Positions 39,046-46,860 of a stretch of DNA of 64,000 bases are shown here, in pieces (position 1 is the first letter of the stretch; each line of letters opens with the position of its first letter). The DNA lies in assembly GCF_003627035.1 (NCBI RefSeq), contig NZ_CP032626.1, positions 124,001-188,000 on the forward strand. Direction: 5' to 3'. Below the pieces are notes generated by a model, which worked only from the letters and a program-made list of their open reading frames with translations, was not told where the DNA came from and did no database searches. This DNA is from Apilactobacillus bombintestini. Its GTDB lineage: Bacteria > Bacillota > Bacilli > Lactobacillales > Lactobacillaceae. A program made the translations under genes and the position numbers.

Positions 39046-39747
39046 CTAGTTTTTAACGAAAGAACGAGAAACTCGTTTTTCCAAGTAACTTTGTAGAACG
39101 GAAAGAATACTACATAATACCGCATAAATGGCAGCTACCAAGATGTACATAATTAAAGGTTGATAGTTTTCCGCAGCGATTTGTTGACTGACTTCAAACA
39201 TTTCTACGATAGTAATGGAAGCAGCCAATGAAGTATCCTTTACCAATCCGATAAATTCGTTAGCTAGTGGAGGTAATGAAACTCGACTGGCTTGTGGTAA
39301 AATGATGCGCCATAAAACTTTGCGCTTAGTCATACCTAGTGAATAAGCAGCTTCCCATTGACCTTCCGGAATGGATAAAATGGCACCACGGATGGTTTCA
39401 GAAGCATAAGCTCCGGTGTTTAGAGAAAAAGTAATAATTCCGGCAACCACTGGAGTTAAACGAATTCCATCGGGGAAAATTCCCGCGATTCGAAGGTATG
39501 GTAACCCGAAAAACACAATGAATAATTGCACTAATAGAGGGGTACTTCTAAATAACCATACGTAAAAATGAAAAATGGCTTTTACAATTAAGAACCAACC
39601 ACCTTTTTGCGAAATCTTTATTAAGGCAGTAATCACAGCAATGGTTAAACCAATAATAAAGGAAACAATCGCAATGGGGATGGTATAAATTAGACACGCT
39701 TTAACTAGTTGTGGAGTAGCGTCACGTATAATATCCCATGCACTCAT
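39046..39747 (-). CDS. Amino acid ABC transporter permease
   Basis: 233 residues from the ATG at 39747 (AAGGAGG six bases upstream). Five hydrophobic segments and the HisMQ-family coupling loop EAAYSLGMTKRKVLWRIILP. Also RSTPLLVQLFIVFFGLPYL, conserved in this family. First gene of the importer operon, 14 bases upstream of the ATPase. Confidence 0.88.
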   Translation of the reverse strand: MSAWDIIRDATPQLVKACLIYTIPIAIVSFIIGLTIAVITALIKISQKGGWFLIVKAIFHFYVWLFRSTPLLVQLFIVFFGLPYLRIAGIFPDGIRLTPVVAGIITFSLNTGAYASETIRGAILSIPEGQWEAAYSLGMTKRKVLWRIILPQASRVSLPPLANEFIGLVKDTSLAASITIVEMFEVSQQIAAENYQPLIMYILVAAIYAVLCSILSVLQSYLEKRVSRSFVKN

Positions 39748-39863
39748 AGGCATCCTCCTTATTTATATCTGTTTATAAATTCCAATATATGATTATTCTA
39801 CACTATTTTTAATCGTGACAAAAACATTTGTGTGCTAAATAATTTATTTTTTTAGTAATTCAA

Positions 39864-39929
39864 TAAAAAAACACCCATCTGATAGCTATAACCCCCTAGA
39901 ATAAGGTAAATATAGCAATGGATGGATGT
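39864..39929 (-). terminator. Terminator of the first mscS gene
   Basis: On the minus strand acatccatc…gctata pairs with tatagc…gatgggtgt around a long loop, followed by seven T's. Imperfect but well placed, 20 bases after the stop. Confidence 0.6.
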
Positions 39930-39949
39930 AGTGTCAATTTAAGTTTTTA

Positions 39950-40813
39950 TTAATGTATAGGTGTTACCAAATCATTATTAGGTAACTCAATACCTGCAGC
40001 GGTAATAGCTTCTAGATATAATTGTAGGAATTTGAATTGTACGGCAAACTTAGCAGTGTCTTTGCATGGAATCCATTCTTTGACGATAAGAGTACCGTTA
40101 CCAATGTCGACAGTTCCTAATAGTTGAGGATCATCAATGATGCCGTCAGTAGTGGCCACGTTTTTAGCATTCACATCTTTCATAATGTCGATAATTTGTT
40201 GAATCGGACTGTTAGGATAGATTCGAATGTTAATCTCGGCCTTAAGACGGTCTTTGGACATATTACAGATGTTAGTAATGTAGCGGTTAGGTACGAAGTT
40301 AAGCGAGTCATCGACGCCACGGATTTGGGTAGAACGTAAACCAATTTCTTCAACGGTACCGGTGATGGTATCTAAAATAACGAAGTCGCCGACGTCTAAT
40401 TGATGTTCAAATAAAATAAAGAACCCGGTGATGATATCGTTAGCTAAACCTTGGGCACCTAAACCTAAAGCTAGAGAAATCAATCCGGCACCAGCTAGTA
40501 GAGAACCGACTGGAATTCCTATTACGGACAAAATGGAATATAACCAGAAGAATTCTAGAATATAGTTGAAAGTGTTAGTAGAAATAGAATCTAGTGTCTT
40601 TTCTCGTTTAGGATTACGATGCTTTTGTTTTCTAACATAACGATTGAAGAAATGATTAATTAATAGTTGTCCTAAAAATTTAACTATTAAAAAGAAAATG
40701 GATAATAACGCCACGTCAATGACGATAAAAGTTAAGTTGTGTAAAATATCGCCCCAGTTAAAACTATCGATATATTGTTTGACTACACTAGGGTTAGTGG
40801 GTTGATGTTTCAT
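39950..40813 (-). CDS. MscS-family mechanosensitive channel, copy 1
   Basis: 287 residues from the ATG at 40813 (AAAGGA eight bases upstream). Helices near 25-50 and 75-100, pore helix GSLLAGAGLISLALGLGAQGLANDIITGFFIL, then the β-domain GDFVILDTITGTVEEIGLRSTQIRGVDDSLNFVPNRYI. It releases solutes on hypo-osmotic shock. Close paralogue of the next gene upstream; each has its own terminator, so they are separate transcription units. Small MscS type (E. coli MscS 286 residues). Confidence 0.88.
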   Translation of the reverse strand: MKHQPTNPSVVKQYIDSFNWGDILHNLTFIVIDVALLSIFFLIVKFLGQLLINHFFNRYVRKQKHRNPKREKTLDSISTNTFNYILEFFWLYSILSVIGIPVGSLLAGAGLISLALGLGAQGLANDIITGFFILFEHQLDVGDFVILDTITGTVEEIGLRSTQIRGVDDSLNFVPNRYITNICNMSKDRLKAEINIRIYPNSPIQQIIDIMKDVNAKNVATTDGIIDDPQLLGTVDIGNGTLIVKEWIPCKDTAKFAVQFKFLQLYLEAITAAGIELPNNDLVTPIH

Positions 40814-40840
40814 GTGTAACATCCTTTCTATAGATAATAA

Positions 40841-40866
40841 AAAACGCCCGAAAAACGGGCGTTAAA
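40841..40866 (-). terminator. Terminator between the two mscS genes
   Basis: Perfect stem aacgcccg/cgggcgtt (40843-40863) with a five-base loop; T-run on the minus strand. It ends copy 2 before the leader of copy 1. Confidence 0.85.
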
Positions 40867-40871
40867 TTCTT

Positions 40872-41738
40872 TTATGAATTTGAAATATCAGCAATTACTT
40901 TGTTGTTAGGAAGTTTAATGCCAGCCTTCTTAATTGCTTCTAAGTATAGTTGTAAATATTCGAATTGTACATCAAAACGTGCTTCGTCAGTAGTTGGGAT
41001 GTATTCTTTAACGGCAATAGTACCGTCACCCATATCTACAGTACCTAGAAGTTGAGGATCAGCAATGATTCCTTCAGTCTTAGGAACGTAGTCGGCATTA
41101 ACTTGTTTGATAATATTGATAACTTCAGTAATAGGAGTGTCTGGATTTACACGAATGTTAATTTCAGCTTTCATGCGATCCTTAGACATGTTGCAAATAC
41201 TGGTAATGTATCTGTTAGGAATAAAGTTTAATGAATCATTGTTACTTCTAATCTTGGTAGTTCTTAAACCAATTTCGGAAACAGTACCGGTAACGTCACC
41301 GATAGTAACGTAGTCACCGATGCTAATTTGTTTTTCGAATAGAATAAAGAATCCATTAATAATATCGTTAGCAAGGCCTTGGGCACCTAAACCAATAGCT
41401 ACGGAGAATAATCCGGCACCGGCTAATAAGGTACCAATAGGAACCCCGATAAAGGTTAGTACAGAATAGATCCAAAAGAATACTAAAATGTACATGTATG
41501 AATTAACGGAAAGTGAGTGTAGAGTTTTTAAACGGTTTTCGGCTACACCGTGTTGTTTTTTAGCGTAGTTGCTAAATAAACGATTAATAATCATTTTTCC
41601 TACCGCTTTTAGGATAAGAAAGAAAATGGAGATTAAAACTACGTCGATCACAATGTTAGTGATGTTGTGTAAAATTTGGTCCCATTTAAAACTTTCAATG
41701 TATTTGGTAATAAAACTAGGATTGTCAGTTTTATTCAA
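40872..41738 (-). CDS. MscS-family mechanosensitive channel, copy 2
   Basis: 288 residues, TTG start with AAGGAG nine bases upstream. Same layout as copy 1: GTLLAGAGLFSVAIGLGAQGLANDIINGFFILFEKQ and GDVTGTVSEIGLRTTKIRSNNDSLNFIPNRYI, C-terminal domain ending IKLPNNKVIADIS. A tandem duplication that has clearly diverged. Divergent from a TetR regulator at 41855, which might control it. Confidence 0.88.
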   Translation of the reverse strand: MNKTDNPSFITKYIESFKWDQILHNITNIVIDVVLISIFFLILKAVGKMIINRLFSNYAKKQHGVAENRLKTLHSLSVNSYMYILVFFWIYSVLTFIGVPIGTLLAGAGLFSVAIGLGAQGLANDIINGFFILFEKQISIGDYVTIGDVTGTVSEIGLRTTKIRSNNDSLNFIPNRYITSICNMSKDRMKAEINIRVNPDTPITEVINIIKQVNADYVPKTEGIIADPQLLGTVDMGDGTIAVKEYIPTTDEARFDVQFEYLQLYLEAIKKAGIKLPNNKVIADISNS

Positions 41739-41854
41739 TTTTATTCACTCCTTAATAAGAATATATTAATAGCCTAACATTTAACGGCGAGATATGATAG
41801 TTACAGCTTAGGTAAAGTTAATGTTAAAATGTTTATGCTTAAGGGGGATGTCAC

Positions 41855-42421
41855 ATGGCGCAGTATGAACATAAAAGAAAAATAACTGATGATAATATCG
41901 TGAAAGCTTTTTTGAAATCTGCTAAAGATAGAGGTGTCGATGCAGTAACCGTACGTGACATCATACAATATGCACAAATTAACCGCAGTACTTTTTATCG
42001 ACACTATCAAGATAAATACGATTTAATAGAACAATTGGAATATCGTATTATCGAAGAAATTGATAATGCCAATAAAGATTTCAATAAATTTTCTATGAAA
42101 GATGCTTCTATAAAGGATATTAAAAGTGCGGCGAACCAATTTGTTTATCAATTTTTAACTGTAATTGAAAAATATCAACCTATCTTAGAAATTATGGTTA
42201 GCGCAAAAGGAAATATTCAATTTACTATCCATTTATTAGATTATTTTTCTAAAATGGTAAGCAGTACTACAACATCATTTATTTCTAAGTTGGAAGATAA
42301 AGATCGTCGCCTAATGTCTGCATACTATTCATCTACTGCATTTGGAGTAGTAGTATTTTGGATTCATAATTTTGATGAATATAGTAAAGACGATATTTAT
42401 GAATTTTTAATTAACCAATAA
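41855..42421 (+). CDS. TetR-family transcriptional regulator
   Basis: 188 residues. N-terminal HTH with VTVRDIIQYAQINRSTFYRHYQDKYDLIEQLE, then a variable helical domain similar in size to the DhaS-like subgroup. ATG preceded by GGGGGA. Divergent from mscS copy 2 (116-base gap with imperfect TAACATTTAAC/GTTAATGTTA arms) and convergent with the MacB-like gene. Target not certain. Confidence 0.82.
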   Translation: MAQYEHKRKITDDNIVKAFLKSAKDRGVDAVTVRDIIQYAQINRSTFYRHYQDKYDLIEQLEYRIIEEIDNANKDFNKFSMKDASIKDIKSAANQFVYQFLTVIEKYQPILEIMVSAKGNIQFTIHLLDYFSKMVSSTTTSFISKLEDKDRRLMSAYYSSTAFGVVVFWIHNFDEYSKDDIYEFLINQ

Positions 42422-42422
42422 A

Positions 42423-42449
42423 AAAAAGACCAGCAAACGCAGGTCTTTT
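42423..42449. terminator. Terminator between tetR and the MacB-like gene
   Basis: aaaagacc…ggtctttt stem with A-run and T-run on either side, able to work in both directions; slightly imperfect inner stem. Confidence 0.65.
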
Positions 42450-42455
42450 GTTTTT

Positions 42456-44369
42456 TTATTCAGCACTTAAACTTTCTATTGGATCTAATTTAGCACCCTT
42501 GTTGGATGGGAGAATAGAAGCCAATAAGTTAATAATGATGGCAATTACGATACCAAAGATAGCGTCACCAGGAGTAACTTGAATGATTGAGTAATCAATT
42601 AAACCATTTACTCCGGAGTTAATTGCTAATTGAAGTAGGTAAGCCAATACTACGGAAAATACTGAAGAGAAGATTCCTAAGAATAATGCTTGACTTACGA
42701 ATAACATTCTAATGTTACCTTTAGTAGCACCTAAGGCACGTAAGATACCAATTTCTTTAGTACGTTCAGCCACACTGATGTATAGCACTACGATAATCAT
42801 GATGGCAGATACTAATAGAGAAATACCAGCGATAGCAGCTAATACATAAACCGCCAAGTTAATGTAAGTGTTTAAAGTAGAAACAATTTCACCGGCACCA
42901 GAAACGGTGTAAGCACGTTTGTTATTAACAGTTAGTTTATTAATACGGTTTTGTACTGGAGTAACGTTTTTAACACCACCGTCGATTTCGGCATTAATGT
43001 AATTAGTTTTAGCATCGATACCATTAGCGTTTAATTCTTTTTGAATGGTAGCAAAGTTAATGATAGTAATTGGACTTTGTGAATCTACAATTCCTGAAAT
43101 CTTTAAGTTGCTAGTTACAGGGAAAGGACGACCGGCTTTCATATCAGTGAAAGTAACTTGAATAGTTTTTCCTACCATGGAGTTAGGGTTCTTTTTGTTT
43201 AAACCTTGAGCAGCTGAAGTGTTAATTAATACTTCGTTATCACTAGGCTTAGTTCCGTGTTTAATGTTGTCTACGTTAGTAGTAGATAAACTAGAACTTA
43301 AGTAAGATGATTGTGCAGTCTTTTTACCATATTTGAATTGCACACCTTGGGATGCGTAACCACGTTGTACTGATTTTACCCCTTTGACTTTGTTAATGCG
43401 ATTTAAATCAGAAGAAGTAAATGATGAATGATCATCTTTATTGTGGTGCATGATTTGTACACTGTTAGGGTTAACTTGTGAGTAAATTTCGTGATTAATG
43501 TAACCACGAACCCCATTACCTAATCCCAACATAAAGATAACGGAGAAAATACCGATTAATCCACCGAAGATAATTAAAATATTACGCTTGGCATTGTATT
43601 TTAAGTTATCCCAAGTCATCTTAGTAACGGATTTAAAAGATAAACCTTTAGATTCAATAGCAGGTTTTTGGCTAGCTTCATATTGGTTACGTAATAATTT
43701 GTCTTGATCAATACGTCCGTCAGTCATGTGAACGATACGAGTTCCGTAAGCTGCTACTTTTTCAGAATGAGTTACGGTTAAAACTAATTTACCTTCCTTA
43801 GCGATGTTATCTAAGATTTGTAAGATTTCGGTAGTGTTTTCAGGGTCTAGGGCACCAGTAGGTTCGTCGGCGATTAACATTTCAGGGTCACCGGCTAACG
43901 CACGGGCTATAGATACACGTTGTTTTTGACCACCTGATAATTGGTTAGGGTATTTGTTAATGTGATCAGATAATCCTACCTTATCTAATAACTCTTTGGC
44001 ACGTTTAATTTGTTGTCTCTTGGATAATTTAGTCATTTCCAATGGCACTAACACGTTGTCTAAAACGGTCAAATGACTAATTAGGTTAAAACTTTGGAAG
44101 ATAAATCCAATAGTTTTACGACGGTATTCGTCTAATTGCTTATCTGTATCATGTTTTAGTGAATTGTCGTTAATGCAAACATCACCAGAGTATTTACTAT
44201 CTAATCCACCGATGATATTCATTAAAGTGGACTTTCCTCCACCGGATTCACCTAGGATGGATACCATTTCACCTTTATCAAAGTCTAAATTGATTCCTTT
44301 TAGAACCTTAAATTCTTCTTTGCCTAAATAATATGATTTTTGAATATTTTTTAATTGTAAAAATGACAT
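42456..44369 (-). CDS. MacB-like ABC transporter, ATPase fused to FtsX-type permease
   Basis: 637 residues from the ATG at 44369 (GAGGAG seven bases upstream); the frame stays open further but without a start signal. N-terminal ATPase (about 1-225): [31 protein letters not shown]. One transmembrane helix follows near 270-295, a large extracytoplasmic MacB_PCD-type domain (about 300-500), then three C-terminal helices with the FtsX coupling motif VAERTKEIGILRALGATKGNI. Mechanotransmission-type exporter for peptides, antibiotics or envelope proteins. Substrate unknown. Divergent from the GH25 gene. Confidence 0.88.
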   Translation of the reverse strand: MSFLQLKNIQKSYYLGKEEFKVLKGINLDFDKGEMVSILGESGGGKSTLMNIIGGLDSKYSGDVCINDNSLKHDTDKQLDEYRRKTIGFIFQSFNLISHLTVLDNVLVPLEMTKLSKRQQIKRAKELLDKVGLSDHINKYPNQLSGGQKQRVSIARALAGDPEMLIADEPTGALDPENTTEILQILDNIAKEGKLVLTVTHSEKVAAYGTRIVHMTDGRIDQDKLLRNQYEASQKPAIESKGLSFKSVTKMTWDNLKYNAKRNILIIFGGLIGIFSVIFMLGLGNGVRGYINHEIYSQVNPNSVQIMHHNKDDHSSFTSSDLNRINKVKGVKSVQRGYASQGVQFKYGKKTAQSSYLSSSLSTTNVDNIKHGTKPSDNEVLINTSAAQGLNKKNPNSMVGKTIQVTFTDMKAGRPFPVTSNLKISGIVDSQSPITIINFATIQKELNANGIDAKTNYINAEIDGGVKNVTPVQNRINKLTVNNKRAYTVSGAGEIVSTLNTYINLAVYVLAAIAGISLLVSAIMIIVVLYISVAERTKEIGILRALGATKGNIRMLFVSQALFLGIFSSVFSVVLAYLLQLAINSGVNGLIDYSIIQVTPGDAIFGIVIAIIINLLASILPSNKGAKLDPIESLSAE

Positions 44370-44580
44370 GTTATCACTCCTCATATCAAAAAGTTTGTAT
44401 AGCCTATTATAGGAGCCGTAAAAAATTATACAATCACCAAAATGAACAAAAGTGTTGCATTTTTGATGAAATATTACCAAAATAGCCCTAATTTGTAACA
44501 TTAATATATTCGTTTTGCAATATTCACTGTCTATAATAGATAACAGAATTAGTTAGACAGTAAAAAAGGAGTCCTAATTG

Positions 44581-45561
44581 ATGAAGAAAAAATCAATGTT
44601 AATGTTGCTGCTAACTCTCATTGGGATTTGCTTTGTGATGATCATGAACAAACCTGCTGATACCCAAGCGGCTGCTAAACGAGCCTATGATTTGTCAGAA
44701 TGGCAAGGCCGTTTATCTGCACGTAAAGTTAAGCAACTAAAAAAAGAAGTTCCATTCGTTATTTTACGAGTACAATATGGTAGCTCATATAATGATAGAA
44801 CATTCAGTTACAATCGTAATTTATTAAATAAATATCAAGTACCATACGGAGTATATTCATTTAGTTTGTATCGTAATTCAGCATCAGCTGCTAACGAAGC
44901 ACGTTTGTTATACCAACGTGCTCCCGAAGCTAAGTTCTATGTAAATGACTTTGAAACTACTTCCATTAGTAGCAAGCGCGCTAACGCTGCTACTCGTAAA
45001 TGGGCTAGAACTATTAAGCCTATGGTAGGTGGCCGTAAAGTATTGTTCTATTCTTACCAATCCTTTATGCAAACCTACGCATCTCGTGCGCTAAACGCCT
45101 ATGATGGTTACTGGGTAGCTGCTTATACTCGTGCTGAACCTACTATGCCTCATGTAATGTGGCAATATACTGATCGTCACTATTCCAAGGCATTGCGTAA
45201 ACGTTTGGATGCCAGCAAGTTACGTCAAGATCAACAATGGTTCATTGGTGGTACTGCTGCTCAACCACAACCTGCAAAGCCAGCTCCAGCACCTGCTCCA
45301 GCTAAGGTAGTGCACCACAAGAAGAAGCATGCTAAGAAAGTGGTAAAGAAAGTTCATCACAAGAAGCGAGTTAAAAAACATCCAAAGAAACATGTCAAGA
45401 AACGTCATGTTAAAAAGATTCGTCACAAAAAGCGTCATGTTAAGAAGCATAAGAAGCGCCATGTAAAGAAACATGCTAAAAAGCATACTAAAAAACGTCG
45501 TCACGTTAAGAAAGCGCATCATAAAAAGAATCATCACAAAAAGCGTCACGTACGTAAATAG
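44581..45561 (+). CDS. Secreted GH25 muramidase with Lys/His-rich C-terminal tail
   Basis: 326 residues from ATG at 44581 (AAAAGGAG nine bases upstream). Signal peptide (about 1-31, ending TQAAA), GH25 lysozyme domain (about 34-215): AYDLSEWQG with the first catalytic Asp, FVILRVQYGSSY, VPYGVYSFS, the DFE catalytic pair in YVNDFETTS, HVMWQYTDRHY. A Pro/Ala hinge follows (AAQPQPAKPAPAPAPAK), then about 80 residues almost entirely Lys, His, Arg and Val arranged as HVKK/HHKK/KRHVKK repeats to the end. Hydrolyses peptidoglycan; the cationic tail probably binds teichoic acids or the wall electrostatically in place of LysM/SH3 domains. Confidence 0.88.
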   Translation: MKKKSMLMLLLTLIGICFVMIMNKPADTQAAAKRAYDLSEWQGRLSARKVKQLKKEVPFVILRVQYGSSYNDRTFSYNRNLLNKYQVPYGVYSFSLYRNSASAANEARLLYQRAPEAKFYVNDFETTSISSKRANAATRKWARTIKPMVGGRKVLFYSYQSFMQTYASRALNAYDGYWVAAYTRAEPTMPHVMWQYTDRHYSKALRKRLDASKLRQDQQWFIGGTAAQPQPAKPAPAPAPAKVVHHKKKHAKKVVKKVHHKKRVKKHPKKHVKKRHVKKIRHKKRHVKKHKKRHVKKHAKKHTKKRRHVKKAHHKKNHHKKRHVRK

Positions 45562-45568
45562 ATAAACA

Positions 45569-45600
45569 AAAAAAGCTAGTCAATCGACTAGCTTTTTTTA
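45569..45600 (+). terminator. Terminator of the GH25 gene
   Basis: Perfect 11-bp stem aaaagctagtc/gactagctttt with a four-base loop and T-run. Confidence 0.9.
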
Positions 45601-45636
45601 TGTGGAATTATAGATAATTATGAATAAAAATATGGA

Positions 45637-45786
45637 AAAGCAATTTTGCTTTACGAGTTAACATTGGGATAAAGCTAACTTGGGATTTCTCCCAATTACT
45701 CTGGTTGGAGTCGAACCAACGATAATAAATTATCTACCGAACAGAGCAACGAAAGGATAAGTTTTAAAATGTTGCATTCATTCATT
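45637..45786 (-). ncRNA. Candidate small RNA with tRNA-like core
   Basis: On the minus strand a promoter TTGCAA-16 bases-TATGAT (45820-45793) leads into a region with no open frame. In order it holds a ~37-base leader, the 52-nt tRNA-like element (45748-45697), a GAAA-capped hairpin TTGGGA-GAAA-TCCCAA (45695-45680) and a hairpin aaagca/tgcttt (45652-45637) followed by a T-rich stretch. This layout fits an independent ~150-nt RNA rather than the 3' UTR of the SGNH hydrolase gene, although both are on the same strand. I recognise no known RNA family. Confidence 0.4.
45697..45748 (-). other. tRNA-like fold lacking an anticodon arm
   Basis: 5' TGCTCTG pairs with 3' CAGAGTA as a 7-bp acceptor-like stem (one G·U). 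A canonical T-arm GTTGG-TTCGACT-CCAAC (45720-45704) directly precedes the 3' strand. Between them are TTCGGTA and a small hairpin GATAA-TTTA-TTATC (45734-45721). There is no room for separate D and anticodon arms and no CCA. Either a specialised tRNA mimic or a decayed tRNA gene. Confidence 0.55.
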
Positions 45787-45792
45787 ACGATT

Positions 45793-45820
45793 ATCATACT
45801 ACTAAATGATAAAATTGCAA
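45793..45820 (-). promoter_or_regulatory. Promoter of the candidate small RNA
   Basis: Minus strand TTGCAA (45820-45815), 16-base spacer, TATGAT (45798-45793). It lies within 60 bases of the SGNH hydrolase stop. Confidence 0.45.
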
Positions 45821-45855
45821 CTAAATTTTAATACTTTTCTCATAAAGTTTGTAAA

Positions 45856-46608
45856 TTAATCATCATCCAACATGGAATCTAATTCACGGACGAAAATAGG
45901 GGTCCAACCATAACGGTATCCGGCACAAGTTGGATGAGTGTCATCTAACATGAATTCGGGATGTTGTTGATTTAATTTAGCCAAGTTGGCATTATTCCAA
46001 ATATCGATAATGGCGAAGTGCCATTTGTATTGAAGTTCGAATAGTTGTTTTCTTAAAAATTCATAAGCAGGATTAGGACTACGTAGGCAAGTGTAAAATA
46101 CGATAGGACAGTCCCAATGCTTTTGTACATACGCAATTATGTATTCAATAGCACCCAGACTGGTGGAAGTATCGAAGTCATCCATATCATAAGAACGACT
46201 GATAAAGCCCATCTTAGCGCCTTTGCGTTGATCATTAGTAGATAATTGGCAGGCGAATAAGTCTAAAGGTTGCTTCGTATCTAAGTGCTTGCGTAACCGA
46301 CTGACGTAAGATGAATCATCTAGATCAGCTAAAGTGGTTCCACTAACGGCTTCTTTGATAGCATCGACGCCGTGTTCTACACGTAAAAAGTCGACGAAAG
46401 AAATTCCGTTAGCAGCTAATCCATAGGTAACGGAGGAACCTAAAAAGGCAATTTTTTTATTATTTAACTTACCATCTACGAAAAAATCTTCAGAAGGGCG
46501 GTAAATATCGCTGTTGGCTTTTCGTAGTTCCATGCTTTTCTTTGAAACCTTCACTAGGGCAGCACCTGCTGCGGTAAACAAAGCTGTTTTAATTAATCCA
46601 TGCTTCAT
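45856..46608 (-). CDS. SGNH/GDSL-type hydrolase
   Basis: 250 residues. An N-terminal hydrophobic stretch (about 5-22, GLIKTALFTAAGAALVKV) may anchor it to the membrane. SGNH blocks: IAFLGSSVTYG (nucleophile Ser), LDLFACQLSTNDQR (Asn of block III), and the catalytic pair in FMLDDTHPTCAGY (DxxH). Such enzymes are esterases or lipases; some act on O-acetyl groups of the wall. Substrate unknown. Single gene with a leader rich in AT. Confidence 0.82.
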   Translation of the reverse strand: MKHGLIKTALFTAAGAALVKVSKKSMELRKANSDIYRPSEDFFVDGKLNNKKIAFLGSSVTYGLAANGISFVDFLRVEHGVDAIKEAVSGTTLADLDDSSYVSRLRKHLDTKQPLDLFACQLSTNDQRKGAKMGFISRSYDMDDFDTSTSLGAIEYIIAYVQKHWDCPIVFYTCLRSPNPAYEFLRKQLFELQYKWHFAIIDIWNNANLAKLNQQHPEFMLDDTHPTCAGYRYGWTPIFVRELDSMLDDD

Positions 46609-46753
46609 GATAAGAACCTCTTTATTTTATTTTTGCTTACCTCGATTTTACTAGTAAATTTGGTGAACTACAACGAAACTTCTCATTTTTTTATAAAAAA
46701 TATTTAATAAAATGTCCATTTAAAAAATATTTCATTGGGTAAGATAAAATTGC

Positions 46754-46782
46754 TTGCAAATTAAGGTTAGTAAATATAAAAT
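46754..46782 (+). promoter_or_regulatory. Promoter of nox
   Basis: TTGCAA (46754-46759), 17-base spacer, TAAAAT (46777-46782); expected start near 46789, just before the Rex box. Confidence 0.55.
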
Positions 46783-46800
46783 ACAATTTGTAAAAACTTA

Positions 46801-46816
46801 TGTGATTATTATCACA
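46801..46816. promoter_or_regulatory. Rex operator
   Basis: TGTGA-TTATTA-TCACA, matching the TTGTGA-N6-TCACAA Rex consensus in the core, about 12-27 bases past the expected nox transcription start. Rex is an NADH/NAD-sensing repressor, so nox would be induced when NADH is high. Confidence 0.75.
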
Positions 46817-46860
46817 AACTCGCAGAACGAGTATCTAAATTATAGGAGGCCATGATAATT

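Noticed and set aside
42456-44501. Longer N-terminus for the MacB-like protein (start at 44501)
   Set aside because: The extra 44 residues lack domain similarity and a ribosome site; ATG 44369 has GAGGAG at proper spacing.
45220-45549. Minus-strand frame opposite the Lys/His tail of the GH25 gene
   Set aside because: Met/Phe/Leu-rich mirror of the Lys/His codons, no start signal.
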